Source: Zea mays (Eukaryota; Streptophyta; Magnoliopsida; Poales; Poaceae). Taken from it: a DNA stretch of 64,000 nucleotides. Position numbers and translations under genes: made by a program. The stretch lies in assembly GCF_902167145.1 (NCBI RefSeq), contig NC_050104.1:95243849-95307848 (forward strand), given 5' to 3'. Positions 35,156-47,344 of the stretch are shown one piece after another. Below the pieces are notes generated by a model. It saw only the letters and a list, made by a program, of their open reading frames with translations, searched no databases and had not been told where the DNA came from. The stretch's first letter is position 1. Every line of letters starts with the position of its first letter.

Positions 35156-38100
35156 TTGGTGATGGTTGATCGGGTGACCATCATCTCACCGCGCGATCCG
35201 TGGCCCTTTTCCACGGTGACGGCGAGCGATCTGGAGGAGCTGGTCGGCGAGGGTTTGCTTCGCCCCCTCACCGATGAGCAGCGACCTGAGTGGATTCCTC
35301 CCATGGGCGGAGTCGCTCCATCCCCACCGCCGGGGTACGTCGTGAGCTTCGTCTCCTTCCACGAGCGGGGGTTCGGTGTGCCGACGGGCCGCTTTATGCG
35401 GGCGATACTGTTCCACTATGGGGTGGAGTTGCACAACCTCACCCCCAACTCCATCTCGCAGGCCGCTATCTTCGTAGCGGTGTGCGAAGGGTATTTGGGG
35501 ATCGCCCCCCATTAGGATTTGTGGACTCATCTCTTCTTCGCAGAGCTTTTTGCCTTGCCGACGGGGGAGAGGAAGGTCCGTGCAGCAGTGCGGGCCGGCG
35601 GCTGCACCCTCTTGCTGAGGCAGTCGCGGGCGTCGCAGTACATTCCCGCCATCCTCGCGTCCTCGAACAAGGGGTGGCAGCGCTGGTGGTTCTACCTCCG
35701 GAATGACGGTGAGTTGCTCCCGCCGTTCTCCCAGCGAGTAGTCACCGCCGCCACCGACGCCTGGCGTCACGGGACCCCGCACGAGAGACAGAAGAACCTC
35801 GAACCCCTTCTCCAGGCCCTGAAGGCGTTGCGGGAGGGGGGACTCACCGCTGCGGGAGTGGTCGCCGCCATCCACCGTCGGAGGGTGCTTCCCTTGGCGG
35901 AGCGGCGGCTGCCGCTCTGTGAGATGACCCCGGAGGCTGACTGGGAGGGCTCACGAATGTCCCCTGATCCTCTTCCTTTCGACGCCCTCCAATGGCGGGT
36001 GTCGGCTGCGATGGGGAAGCCGGACTCCCACGCATACTCCCAGCTTCGGATGCGCCCCGACCAGGGGTGCGTAACTCTGGTGAGTGTTCGCTCCTTCCTT
36101 CTTCATACATCGGGTTGCTTCTGGTTCTTATGATCGGGTTTCTTTCTCCCCTTCTTTAGGAGGTGGGGTGGCACAAGCCCTCCCTGCCACGGGTCCCGGA
36201 GGACGCGGTGGACCGAGCAGCGCGGCGGGTCGCCGCGGAGGAGAAGAAGAAGAAGAAGGACGCGGAGAAGGCCCGGGCCCACGAGCGGAGGCGGGCTCGG
36301 GACGCCTTGGAGAAGTGCCATCGCCAGCAGGAGAGGGAAGGACTCCCGAGGGAGCAATCGCCGGAGACGCCCGACGACGATGATGACGACGATGATGAGG
36401 AGGAGGACGACATGGCCGCCCGTCTCGGCCTCAGCCCCGGCTTGGGGTGTGGCCAGGACCCGTCGAGCCAGCCCCCGAGCGGGCCGACATCGTCAGTCCC
36501 CGGAGTTGGGGCGCCGGGGTCCCGGCCCGAGGCACGGGGGCGACCCGAGAGGTCACCTGACCCCTCGGTCGGAGGAGCTAAGGTGGCTACGGAGGGCCCG
36601 GTCAGGGCGTCTGCTCCCCAGGGGCCGCCGCTCGTACCGGCAGCGCATGGGGGTGACCCTCAAGTCATCGCGACCGCGCCCGGGCAATCTGCACCCCGGG
36701 CGTCCAAAGTAAGGGTAGCGCCGAAGTTGCCGACGAAGCGGACCTCGGCGGCTGTTTCGGGAGCCGGGATCCAAGAAACCTCCCCCCAGGCGCGGTGGAT
36801 CATGGCCCGAAGTGGGTGAGTATCTCGGAATGTCTTCGTCTTGGCTTCCCATTCATATGTCTCGGCTGTGATTTTCCCTTTCTCCCCTTTTTTTATCCAG
36901 CAAGCGAAGCCATGGCCAGACCGACCTGGCGCCCCGGAAGGCCCTTAAGACGGCGCCGGACTGCGCGGCCAGCGCCACCCCGGGCTTTGTCGTTCAGCCG
37001 ACCCTTTTGTAGGGCGTTTCACCGCAGGGGGCTCGGGCGTCGCCTGTCTCTGGGGAGCGGGTTCCCGAGGCTGGCTCTTCTGCCGAGGCGGCCATCGTGA
37101 TAGGGGAGGCGGCTGACGCCGACGTGGCCCCGAGCCCGCCTGTCGTGCCAGCCATGCTGGCGCCTGCCGCTACCGAAGTCGCCGCCGTCCCAGTCGGGGA
37201 GCGACCGGTTGCTGCCAGCGTCGGGATGGCTGATGCGTCGGCGCCCAGTGCCTCGGAAGAGGTGGGCGTGGACGCGCGATCCGTCCAGCCGGGGGGCAGC
37301 CTCATCGCTGTGCGGCGGAGCCCCGAGGCCCAGCGCCAGTTGCTCCGATTCCGGACCCGCGAGGCCTCGGACCCCGTCTTCGTTCTCGACGATGAACAGG
37401 AGGACCAGTCCTGGGATGAGCTTCGCGAGCGTGCTGAGGCAACGGTGGGGTCGCTCCGGTCGTCGCTGGAGGTTTTCTGCAGGGATGTCCCCAAAATCCT
37501 CCAGGTAGCGGTTTCAGGCATACCCTTTCCTTTCTGTGAGCGAGTCGTTCGTCGTGACGCCCTGTTTCCTTCCCCCAGGATCTGACGGACCGGAGCGCCG
37601 CCAAGTCGTCGTTCATCCGCCGCGAGGTCGATGTCTGGGGCTCGCTGTGATCCCTGAGGACCTCGCTCGCCGGGGCGACTGCGCGCCTTTCTCAGCAGGA
37701 TGCCAAGGTAGCGGACCTCCAGTTGCTCTGCGCTGACCTGAGAGCCGAGGCGGCAGCAGCGCGCGCGGAGGCGCAACGGCAGCGGTCGGAGTTTGTCCAG
37801 GTCGTCGAGGAGCGGGACCAATCTCGGGGCCGGGCTGCCGAGGCCGAAAGCCGGGCTGAGACCCTCGCGGCCGACCTAGCCGCAGCCCAGGTCGCGGCCT
37901 CGGAGCAGCGTGCCCGAGCCGGAGGTATGCCTTTGCCGTCCCTGGTTCTGGTTCTTGTCGGTTTCCTCTGCTTGTGCTTGAGGCCTTTCTTCTGGTTGTT
38001 CGCAGAGCTCGAGTCCGCCCTTGACGAGTTCGCCAAGGCGCTCGCCGAGGCGCTTGCCGGAGCTGCCGAGCAGAGGGAGGCTGACCTCGCGGCCATGTCC

Positions 38101-38496
38101 GAGGCCGTCTCGGACGTTTATCGGATCCTTGGCTCCGGCGACGTCCCTTCAGAAAGCTCCCCTCAAAGCCACCTTCAAGCCTTGGGTGATCACGCGCGCG
38201 GCAGAGTCCGCGAGGCGCTACACCACGGCGTCAGGCGGTCCTTCGCCGTGCTCGCTTCTCACTACGTCGTGGACCTGGAGCGGGTTAGTGAGGGGTATTG
38301 TCTTCCTGACGAAGACGAAGCTGCCCTGGCAGAAGTTCAGCGGCTCGACGCAGTCGCCGCGGGTCCGAGCGCGGCGTTGGCGACCACCTTTGAGGCGGAG
38401 ATCCTTCCCCCCGCGCCGTCGCCGGAAGCCGAGATGGACCTTACCGACGGCGGGGACGGAACTGAGGGCGCGGCTCCTTCCCAAGGCGGCGCCTAA
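35156..38496 (+). pseudogene. Opposite-strand passenger gene of F (Transposase_28-like), five exons
   Basis: Exon 1 (35156-36079) codes the Transposase_28-like part (PPGYVVSFVSFHERGFGVP near 35331; SISQAAIFVAVCEGYLGI near 35451; KGWQRWWFYLRND near 35670) with one in-frame TAG at 35513. It ends at a GTGAGT donor. Exon 2 (36160-36815) is Lys/Arg/Asp-rich with a poly-Asp run. Exon 3 (36901-37504) has a TAG at 37010. Exon 4 (37579-37924) is coiled-coil and has one TGA. Exon 5 (38006-38496) ends TAA. All four introns fit GT..AG and frames join across them. Only three point-like stops separate it from an intact gene of about 940 codons. Function unknown. Confidence 0.75.
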
Positions 38497-38712
38497 CTTT
38501 TGTTGGAACAGTTTCTGTTGGATGTGCGTCTTACTGCGGTCGCTGAGGCCTGAACACTTTGTTTTTCTTGCATGAAGTCGTACTCTCCTTTCTTTCAATT
38601 TGCGTGTCCGGCCTAGCTTGTCAATAATAGGGTGGCTTCCCGAGTTGGGTCATTTTTCGTGGCAGGTGATGAGTGAGGTGTCCCTAACCCGGAGGCATAG
38701 GAGTTCCTCGGC
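38497..38712. other. Convergent 3' ends of the F passenger gene and gag-PR
   Basis: About 215 bp between the TAA of the plus-strand gene and the stop of the minus-strand gag-PR frame. No conserved coding; probably shared transcript-end sequence. Confidence 0.5.
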
Positions 38713-41700
38713 TCAGTCGGCCTCGCCACTTACACGCACCCACGTTCGCGCCTCGGGACCCTGCTTCTGACATAGCCAGGAGAACGCAAAAAGCCCCTTT
38801 TTGATCGAAAATTTTTGATGTGGAGAAGTACACCCAATCTCGACGCAGAGGGGTTCCCCCTTTTTAGCCCCCGAGGGAGGGTCGGGCTCTGCCGAGGCGA
38901 GGCCGACCCTTCCTAGACGACTGAGGCGCAGAGGCTGCCTGACGGGTCGGGCTCCGGCCCGAATATCCAGCGAGTGCTCGGCGACATCCCTTGGTATGTC
39001 GGGCGTGTCCGAGGGACTCCACGCAAAGGCGTCGGTGTTTGCACGGAGAAAGTCGACGAGCACTGCTTCGTATTTGGGGTCGAGCCCGGAACCGATCCGG
39101 ATCTGCTTGGAGGTGTCGCCACTGGGGTCGAGGGGGACGGCCTTAACCGTCTCCGCTGGCTCGAAGTTGCCAGCATGACGCTTCACGTCTGGCACCTCTT
39201 TGGAGAGGTTCTCCAGGTCGGCGATGAGGGCCTCGGACTCGGCGAGGGCCTCGGCGTACTCCACGCACTCCACGTCGCATTCGAACGCGTGTTTGTACGT
39301 GGGGCCGACGGTGATGACCCCGTTGGGGCCCGACATCTTGAGCTTCAGGTAGGTGTAGTTGGGGACGGCCATGAACTTCGCGTAGCATGGCCTCCCCAGT
39401 ACCACGTGGTAGGTTCCTCGGAACCCGACCACCTCGAACGTCAAGGTCTCCCTTCGGAAGTTGGAGGGCGTTCCGAAGCAGATGGGAAGCTCGAGTCGTC
39501 CGAGGGGCTGGACGCGCTTCCCAGGGATGATCCCGTGGAAGGGCGCAGCGCCTGCTCGGACGGAGGACAGATCGACGCGCAGGAGCCTGAGGGTCTCGGC
39601 GTAGGTGATGTTGAGGCAGCTGCCCCCGTCCATCAGGACCTTGGTGAGCCTGCCATCGCCGACGATGGGGTCGACGACGAGCGGGTATTTCCCCGGGCTC
39701 GGCACGTGGTCGGGGTGGTCAGCTTGGTCGAAGGTGATGGGCTTGTCGGACCAGTCTAGGTAGACTGGCGCCGCCACCTTCACCGAGCAGACCTCCCGGC
39801 GCTCTTGCTTGCGATGCCGAGCCGAGGCATTCGCCACATGCCCACCGTAGATCATGAAGCAATCGCGGACCTCGGGGTACTCTCCTGCTTGGCGATCTTC
39901 CTTTTTGTCGTCGTCGTGGGCCCGGCCACCCTCTGCGGGTGGCCCGGCCCTGTGGAAGTGGCGCTGAAGCATGACGCACTCCTCGAGGGTGTGCTTGACG
40001 GGCCCCTGATGATAGGGGCACGGCTCCTTGAGCATCTTGTCGAAGAGGTTAGCACCTCCGGGGGGCTTCCGAGGGTTCTTGTACTCGGCGGCGGCGACAA
40101 GGTCCGCGTCGGTGGCGTCGCGTTTCGATTGCGACTTCTTCTTGCCTTTCCTCTTGGCGCCGCGCTGAGTAGATGCCTCGGGAGCCTCTTCCGATGGGTG
40201 GCCCTGGGGCTGCTTGTCCTTTCGGAAGATAGCCTCGACCGCCTCCTGGCCAGAGGCGAACTTGGTGGCGATGTCCATCAGCTCGCTCACCCTGGTGGGG
40301 GTCTTGCGACCCAACTTACTCACCAGGTCACGGCAGGTGGTGCCGGCAAGGAACGCGCCGATGACATCCGAGTCGGTGATGTTGGGCAGCTCGGTGCGCT
40401 GCCTCGAGAATCGCCGGATGTAGTCCCGGAGTGACTCTCCCGGCTGTTGCCGGCAGCTCCGGAGGTCCCAGGAATTCCCGGGGCGCACGTACGTGCCCTG
40501 GAAATTGCCGGCGAAGGCTTGGACCAAGTCATCCCAGTTGGAGATCTGCCCCGGAGGCAGGTGCTCCAACCAGGCGCGAGCAGTGTCGGAGAGGAACAGG
40601 GGGAGGTTGCGGATGATGAGGTTGTCGTCGTCCGTTCCACCCAGTTGGCAGGCCAGGCGGTAGTCTGCGAGCCACAGTTCCGGTCTCGTTTCCCCCGAGT
40701 ACTTTGTGATAGTGGTCAGGGGTCGGAACCGGGTCGGGAACGGCGCCCGTCGGATGGCCCGACTGAAGGCCTGCGGACCGGGTGGTTCGGGCGAGGGACT
40801 CCGATCCTCCCCGCTGTCATAGCATCCCCCACGCCTGGGGTGGTAGCCTCTGCGCACCCTTTCGTCGAGGTGGGCCCGACGGTCGCGACGATGGTGCTCG
40901 TTGCCGAGGTGGCCCGGGGCCGCAGGCGCGGTGTTGCGCGTGCGCCCGGTGTAGACCGAGGCTTCCCGCATGAATCGAGAAGTCGCGGCATGAGGTTCCG
41001 AGGGGTACCCCTGCCTTCGGGAGGCAGAGCTCTCGGCCCGTCGGGCCACAGCGCCTTCCAGGAGATTCTTGAGCTCTCCCTGGATTCGCCGACCCTCGGT
41101 GGTTGATGGCTCCGGCATCGCGCGGAGGAGCATCGCTGCGGCTGCCAGGTTCTGACCGACCCCGCTGGATGCGGGCAGCGGCCTGACCCTGACGTCGTTG
41201 GCGGCGCGGTGCTGGAAACCTTGGGGCAGGTGGCGCATTTCTCCGGCCGGAGGCTGGCCCGCCCATGCCTGCCCGACGTCCCGGCGGATCGTCTCAAGCG
41301 CTCCTGCTCCCTCGTCGAGCCTAGCCTGCGCCCCGCGGACTTGCTCGAGATGTGGGTCGTGACCCCCCACCGGAACGGGGACCATAGCTAGCTCCCGCGG
41401 GATGTCGGCGCGAGGCACCGGCCTAGGAGGATCACCGTCCTCCGGCATGCCAAGATGGTTGCCTTCGGAGGGATCCCCTAGCTCGACGTGGAAACATTCG
41501 CGGCTTGGGCCGCAGTCCTCATCGTCAAGGCTGCGGCTACCGTCGGAACAGTCGGAGAGGCAGTAGTCACATGCGGTCATAAAGTCCCGCATGGCACTGA
41601 GGTTGCCAAATCCGGAGAAATCCCAACAGATGCTGGGATCGTCGTCTTCCTCGAACCCAGAGGGCCCATAGGTCGAGACGTCCGTCAACCGGTCCCAAGG

Positions 41701-42197
41701 CGACCGTATACGAAACCCCAGTGGGGTTGCACTCGCCTCAATGAGAGCGCCCGCCAAAGCAAGGTCGCTAGGCGGGTTGAGGCCGAGTCGAAATGATGTA
41801 AGATGGGAATTAGTCGGTACCTTTTGGTCGACGAGGAGCGACATAGTCACGTCGGGGACTAGTTGCACCGTCGTCTCAGGTACGAGGGCGACGTCCTGCA
41901 AGCTCTTCGCGAGTGCGCTGGCGTCGTCCACTTGCTCAAGATTGGCGTGTCGCGGGGGGACGGCGCTCGCCTTCGTCTCCAACGCGAGGTCGACGCCCGG
42001 CGTGCCCTCCGTTGGGGCGCTGGGGACGTCGATTTGCTCGACAGCCGATGAAGCGCGGCCTCCCGCTTGGCCTTGGTTGCCCCGCCTCCTCCTCCGTTGG
42101 CGGGGGAGAGGACGGGGCGAGCTCGAATGTTGTTCTTCCACCATGCGGGGAAGATGTCGTCGATTCCGCCGCCGGCGGGCGGGTTGTCAGCCGCCAT
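38713..42197 (-). pseudogene. gag-PR: Gag-protease of element F with truncated RT
   Basis: The probable ATG is 42197 (MAADNPPAGG); a one- or two-base shift near 42070 moves reading into a long intact frame 42144-38713 (1143 codons). In that frame the gag domain is at about residues 468-640 (FRPLTTITKYSGETRPELW). CPYHQGPVKHTLEEC is at about 710, and the protease at about 800-1000 with DGGSCLN (about 838; usually DGGSGLN in this group). The RT lead-in (DIPRDVAEHSLDI) is at about 1050. After RPVRQPL (about 1068) the RT is lost and about 75 unrelated residues follow. It would supply capsid and protease only. Confidence 0.85.
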
Positions 42198-42357
42198 TGT
42201 CGTTGTCGCGCGGCGGTGGAAGGAGTATCATGTTGTAGCTGCCGTCGAAGGACATGAACTCAAGACTCCCGAAACGGAGCACCGTCCCGGGCCGGAGAGG
42301 TTGCTGGAGACTGCCCATCTGGAGCTTGACGGGAAGTTGTTCGTCAGCACGCAGCAG

Positions 42358-42378
42358 GCCCCTACCTGGCGCGCCAAC
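42358..42378 (-). other. Primer-binding site of element F
   Basis: The minus strand reads TTGGCGCGCCAGGTAGGGG next to the 5' LTR, a PBS form I recall from Tat-lineage elements. Confidence 0.65.
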
Positions 42379-44165
42379 TGTCGGCGTTTCGAGACCGGGG
42401 GTCCCTCAGGCCGACAAGTGAGTGCCGCGTGCCCCAGCCCAGATGGGTCGAGCGCGTGGGCGAGCACAAAGGGGGGAGAGGCGCGAGGCGGCCGGAGTCC
42501 GGCGTGAGAGTGGTGGGAATCCCGCGGCCTTCGTGTTCGTCCCGCGCCCAGGTCGGGTGCGCTTGCAGTAGGGGGTTACAAGCGTCCACGCGGGTGAGGG
42601 AAGCGAGCGGCCCCAAGGGAGCGCCTGTCTCGTCCTCGTCCTCACGCGGCCAACCTTCTCTAAGAAGGCCATGATCCTTCCTTTTATAGGCGTAAGGAGA
42701 GGATTCAGGTGTACAATGGGGGTGTAGCAGAGTGCTACGTGTCTAGCGGAGGGAGAGCTAGCGCACTAAGTACATGCCAATGTGGCAGCCGGAGAGATCT
42801 TGGCACCCAGCTGGCGTGATGTCGTGGCTGTCGGAGGAGCAACGGAGCCTGGCGGAGGGACAGCTGTCGGAGCGGTTGAGTCCTTGCTGACGTCCCCCTG
42901 CTTCCGTAAGGGAGCTGAGAGCCGCCGTCGTCACAGGGCTAGTGGGGCGCCATCATTGCCTATCTGGCGGAGCTAGCCAGATGGGACACCGGTCTTGTTC
43001 TCTGCGGCCCGAGTCGGCTTGGGGCAGGGTGATGATGGCGCTCCCTGTTGACGTGGCGGGCCTGTGCCCTAGGTCGGGCGACGTGGAGGCTCCTCCGAAG
43101 CCGACGTCGAGTCTGTCTTCCATGGCCGAGGCCGAGCCCGAGCCCCTGGGTCGGGCGAGGCGGAGGTTGTTCGGCAGAGGCCAGAGCGGAGTCCGAGCCC
43201 TGGGGTCGGGCGAAGCGGAGTTCGTCGTCTTCCGGGGCCTAGCCCGAGTCCGAGCCCTGGGTCGGGCGGAGCGGAGTTCGCCGTCTTCCGGGGCTTAGCC
43301 CGAGTCCGAGCCCTGGGTCGGGCGGAGCGGAGTTCGCCGTCTTCCGGGGCTTAGCCCGAGTCCGAGCCCTGGGTCGGGTGGAGCGGAGTTCGCCGTCTTC
43401 CGGGGCTTAGCCCGAGTCCGAGCCCTGGGTCGGGCGGAGCGGAGTTCGCCGTCTTCCGGGGCTTAGCCCGAGTCCGAGCCCTGGGTCGGGCGGAGCGGTG
43501 TTCGCCGTCTTCCGGGGCTTAGCCCGAGTCCGAGCCCTGGGTCGGGCGGAGCGGAGTTCGCCGTCTTCTGGGGCTTAGCCCGAGTCCGAGCCCTGGGTCG
43601 GGCGGAGCGGAGTTCGCCGTCTTCCGGGGCTTAGCCCGAGTCCGAGCCCTGGGTCGGGCGGAGTGGAGTTTCCTATGGCGCCTTTGGCAGGGCCTGACTG
43701 CCTGTCAGTCTCACTCTGTCAAGTGGCACTGCAGTCGGAGTGGCGCAGGCGGCGCTGTCCTTCTGTCAGACCGGTCAGTGGAGCGGCGAAGTGACGGCGG
43801 TCACTTCGGCTCTGCCGGGGGGCGCGCGTCAGGATAAAGGTGTCAGGCCACCTTTGCGTGAAATGCTCCTGCGACTTGGTCGGTCGGTGCGGCGATTTAG
43901 TCAGGGTTGCTTCTTAGCGAAGGCAAGGCCTCGGGCGAGCCGGAGATGTGTCCGCCGTTAAAGGGGGGCCTCGGGCGAGACGGAAATCCCTAGGGGTTGG
44001 CTGCCCTTGCCCGAGGCTAGGCTCGGGCGAGGCGTGATCGAGTCGCTCGTACGGACTGATCCCTGACTTAATCGCACCCATCAGGCCTCTGCAGCTTTAT
44101 GCTGACGGGGGTTACGAGCTGAGAATTAGGCGTCTTGAGGGTACCCCTAATTATGGTCCCCGACA
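42379..44165 (-). repeat. 5' LTR of element F
   Basis: 1787 bp, TGTCGGCG to CCCCGACA. Contains the same 56-bp array with eight units starting at 43227, 43283, 43339, 43395, 43451, 43507, 43563 and 43619. Confidence 0.9.
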
Positions 44166-44170
44166 TTTTC

Positions 44171-45006
44171 GAAGCTATCAATGATGCCCTATTCCCTGTC
44201 TTATCCCCACTCTACAAGAAGTTTTGTTATGGATCCTTTGGATCTATTACCAGACTTCTTGGTTAGGTTGATAGGATTGTTCTGTAGCATTAAGATTTTC
44301 GACTAGATCGGTAATGGCGATATTATATTATATTATATTATAAGTGGTTTTATAATCCCTAATATTGCTATATAACCCTTGACTTCTTATACTTTTGTTT
44401 TCTTGCCATTGTCATCCTTGGACAATATCTACCTTGATATATTAAACTTTTGCTTCTCTACTTTTCTCCTTGATAATGCTTTCTCCCTATTGAATTCTTA
44501 TACTTTTGCTTTCGTGCCATTGTATTGCCACCCTTGCGCAATATCTACCTTGATGTATGAAACCTTTGGCTCTCTACTCCTTGATAATGCTTTCTCCCTA
44601 ACTCACTTTATATCCTTGGTTGTATCATTTATTCTGAATTTAATAGTTCATGATTATCTTATTTCACTCTTGGCCACCAACAAATATGTCTTGTCTAACT
44701 CCTTGATAATTCTTACCCAACTCCTTGATGTTATAATATCCTTCTTATTCTAAACCTTGTCTCACCTTTTGTTTTGGTTGAATGAGTAGAATTGGATTGT
44801 GTTGTGCTCGTATGCTTGAGTTCATTGTCCTTTGTGTTCATGTTTGATTTGCTTCTTTGAAATGATTGTTGGTGTATTGTGTGACTTTTGTCCACAATGA
44901 CATCAGTTAGCTAGGTAAAACCTTAGATAGATGGGTTTTTCTCTGCTCTCTATAATCTGTCTTTGCTCAACCCTTTCATCCCTTCCATTCTTCCATACCC
45001 ATACAG
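44171..45006 (+). other. Gap in element G between the gag start and the zinc-finger frame
   Basis: Begins with about 40 bases of gag coding, then AT-rich sequence with a TATATTATATTATATTATA run (44320-44340) and two similar passages (44380-44490 and 44495-44600, sharing CTTATACTTTTG and CAATATCTACCTTGAT). These look like a local duplication. No gene. Confidence 0.45.
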
Positions 45007-46290
45007 ATGTCAGACCTTGGAATGTCAACTACAAGTGATGTCACTAAATGCAAAGAATGCGGTGTGTTGACAAGTCAAAACAGCACTATAAATAAAACAG
45101 CTGATGAACAGACCTTCAAGACACAAAAGGATGAACAACCAAACCAACAAACAAGTGACCTTGGAACATGGTGTTGTTGTTGTGAGTACTATGGAATTCC
45201 TTATCGCCAGATCAATACAAACGAAAGTGAAACTACAAAACTGAAGAACCGGATTTTATTTTCTAGCATAAACAGACAGATGTCTCCCCAAGAACAACTA
45301 ATAGCAGATTCTCTCATACCTAATGCACTGCCAGTTGATGAATTGCAAAGTATTCCAGAAAGGAAACATCACAAGGATGCCCAGCCTCAAGAAGAAACAC
45401 ATGAGTGTTACATTGATGGATGGACTATTACTTGCACACAGCTTCAGCCTCGTGGTCGCATTAGATCCAAGAAACAAAAAGGGAAACATGGAAAAAGTCA
45501 AGAAATAACCTCAAGAAAAGCTTGATATCAATGTGGACGTGAAGGTCATTACTTCCGTAAATGTCCTAAGAAGCGTTCACTACCGGACACCCCTGAGATG
45601 AAGCTATATCAGTCTTCAGACATGGAATATGAACAAAAACGCACAGAAACTTCTACCAACACAGTAAAGACAACTCCACCATGTAACTTATCAAGTCGTG
45701 CTTGCTTTGGCTGTGGTGATACCGGCCATCTTGTTAATGGTTGTCCTAAGAAGGATGTGGAGATCAATAAGGTCCAAAAGAAAAGACAACACCCTCAAAC
45801 CCATGCATCAACAAAGATTAAACAACGGAAAGAGATCACAGGAAAGATAAGTTATGCAGTGATAGGAACCATTCAATATGATGATGCAGTAATTTTTGGA
45901 ACACTAGTCATTCACTCAACCGTCGCCACCGTGTTGTATGATCCTCGTACAACACATTCTTTGATCAGTGCCCAGTTTGCAACAAAGTATGGTATCTTTA
46001 AATGTCCCTTAAGATCAAGAAAGACCATCAGTACACCCGAAAGGAAAATGTTAGTGAACTACATATGTCCGAAAGTAAGTGTTAAAATCAACGGGATAGA
46101 TTTTCCAGCTGATCTCCTAGTGACAGAATCAATGGGAAAGGATGTGATTCTTGGAAAGAATTGGTTACAAAGAACTAAAGCAGTAATCCAACATAGAACC
46201 ATATGTTTGGAAACCCCATCCGGAGAAAGAATAGTAGTTGAAGACAATCGACCTCCAGCTCAGATTGGTACATCTATCAAGGAAGAATAA
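45007..46290 (+). pseudogene. Gag zinc-knuckle and protease-like region of element G
   Basis: Frame 45007-45525 codes a hydrophilic gag part. At 45524 a TGA stands where the first Cys of a knuckle is expected; the rest reads YQCGREGHYFRKCPKK. Reading continues to a second knuckle, CFGCGDTGHLVNGCPKK (about 45706). A retropepsin-like domain follows: DPRTTHSLIS (about 45941) sits where DSGATHSFIS is usual, and GKDVILGKNWL (about 46137) matches the second conserved block. It ends TAA 46290. The Asp remains, but the Ser-Gly after it is lost, so protease activity is doubtful. Confidence 0.75.
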
Positions 46291-47344
46291 TATATCGTTT
46301 AGCTAGAAGAACGAGTATGTCTCACGAAAAAAATGTCAAAGTGTTGCCCCTTTCAAGATTTGTAATAGTGCTAAGTGATATATGAAAAAATTTGGAGAAT
46401 CTCTCGCACCTATTGTGTTTTGCCTCTTTATAAAGAGAATAAAGTATGGTGTCATCTGCTATATGCAAACAATGTGATGCTCTATTCTAGTTGCCCTAAA
46501 AGTCCCGCTCAAGTCTTTCTCAAAGAAATACTCTTGGATCAGAAAGATGATTTGGATATCATGATCTTTGTTAAGGAATATAACACCTGTAAACTCTCAA
46601 AGTATGATGAAGCCAGTAGAAATCTGAAACCATCCTTGTTCCTTAACTAATCTTATCTTGGAAATCAAAAAGTTGTGTTCGCTCTTTATCTTAATGTCAT
46701 ACAAGCCTCTTATGCAGTCTGTCTCACTAACCCTTTTACCCTCTGACTAGATGATGAACCCCAATGGAAATGAAGTAAATGGTGCCAATGACAATATTCC
46801 TACCTTAATGACTATGAACGAGAAAAATGAGTCACAGAGATATTCAATGAATGGAATGAAGAACAACAAAAGGAATAGAAAAATGTTTGGATACATGATT
46901 AGTCTCCCTCAACCACAAGCAAAAGCCACGAAACACATGGATACCCAAACAGAAGAATCAAGTCAGGCTTAGCTATATGAGATACAGACACCCAGTCAAC
47001 CCTCACCCCCGGTTGGTCAAGCAAAGTTGACTCGCAAAGAACTCAAAGCAAGAGGACGGTGAAGCATGTTATTCGTGAATGCCCCAAGAAGCGTCTAGAC
47101 CGACTAGAGAAGAAAGCTGCCAAGCAAGACCCAAACAATAATCTAGAAGACCAACCAGTTATAAGTACGATGATGAAGATCACTTGATTAGTAGTCATTG
47201 CGGAGCGAAGAAATGAAGAAGTTTCTTAAGTTTGGAAGAGTTAAAGTGTGAACCAAGAACCTACGAGTAACCATATATCACCATTGTTTTCTTGCTAGCC
47301 TTCCCTAATCTCGAGGACGAGATTCTTTTTAAGGGGGTAGATTT
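46291..47344 (+). other. 3' interior of element G with a gag-like scrap
   Basis: No RT or INT. Short frames at 46375-46650 and 46751-46972 are unrecognised. At about 47060-47150 a frame reads VIRECPKKRLDRLEKKAAK, like the back half of a zinc knuckle plus a basic tail. It ends with the polypurine tract AAGGGGGTAGATTT (47331-47344) next to the LTR. Confidence 0.55.

Larger units (their letters stand above)
31950..44165 (-). mobile_element. Non-autonomous Tat-type gypsy element F (Huck-like) with gag-PR and an opposite-strand gene
   Basis: Complete, minus orientation, TSD TTTTC at 31945-31949 and 44166-44170. LTRs at 31950-33735 and 42379-44165. Order on minus: 5' LTR, PBS, gag-PR to the first part of RT (42197-38713), then a convergent multi-exon gene (35156-38496 on plus), leader repeats, PPT, 3' LTR. 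RT beyond its N-terminus, RNase H and INT are missing. GC-rich throughout. The name Huck-like is from memory of the TGTCGGGGACCATAATTAGG LTR start and is uncertain. Confidence 0.85.

Noticed and set aside
35186..35875. 229-codon minus-strand frame in F
   Set aside because: Antisense to the Transposase_28-like exon 1; no domain.
38974..41106. Long plus-strand frames (38974-39759, 39805-40434, 40447-41106)
   Set aside because: They are antisense to the F gag-PR frame, which has recognisable domains. GC-rich codons leave the opposite strand open.
45298..45501. Minus-strand frame 45298-45501
   Set aside because: Antisense to the gag frame of G; hydrophobic by codon shadow only.
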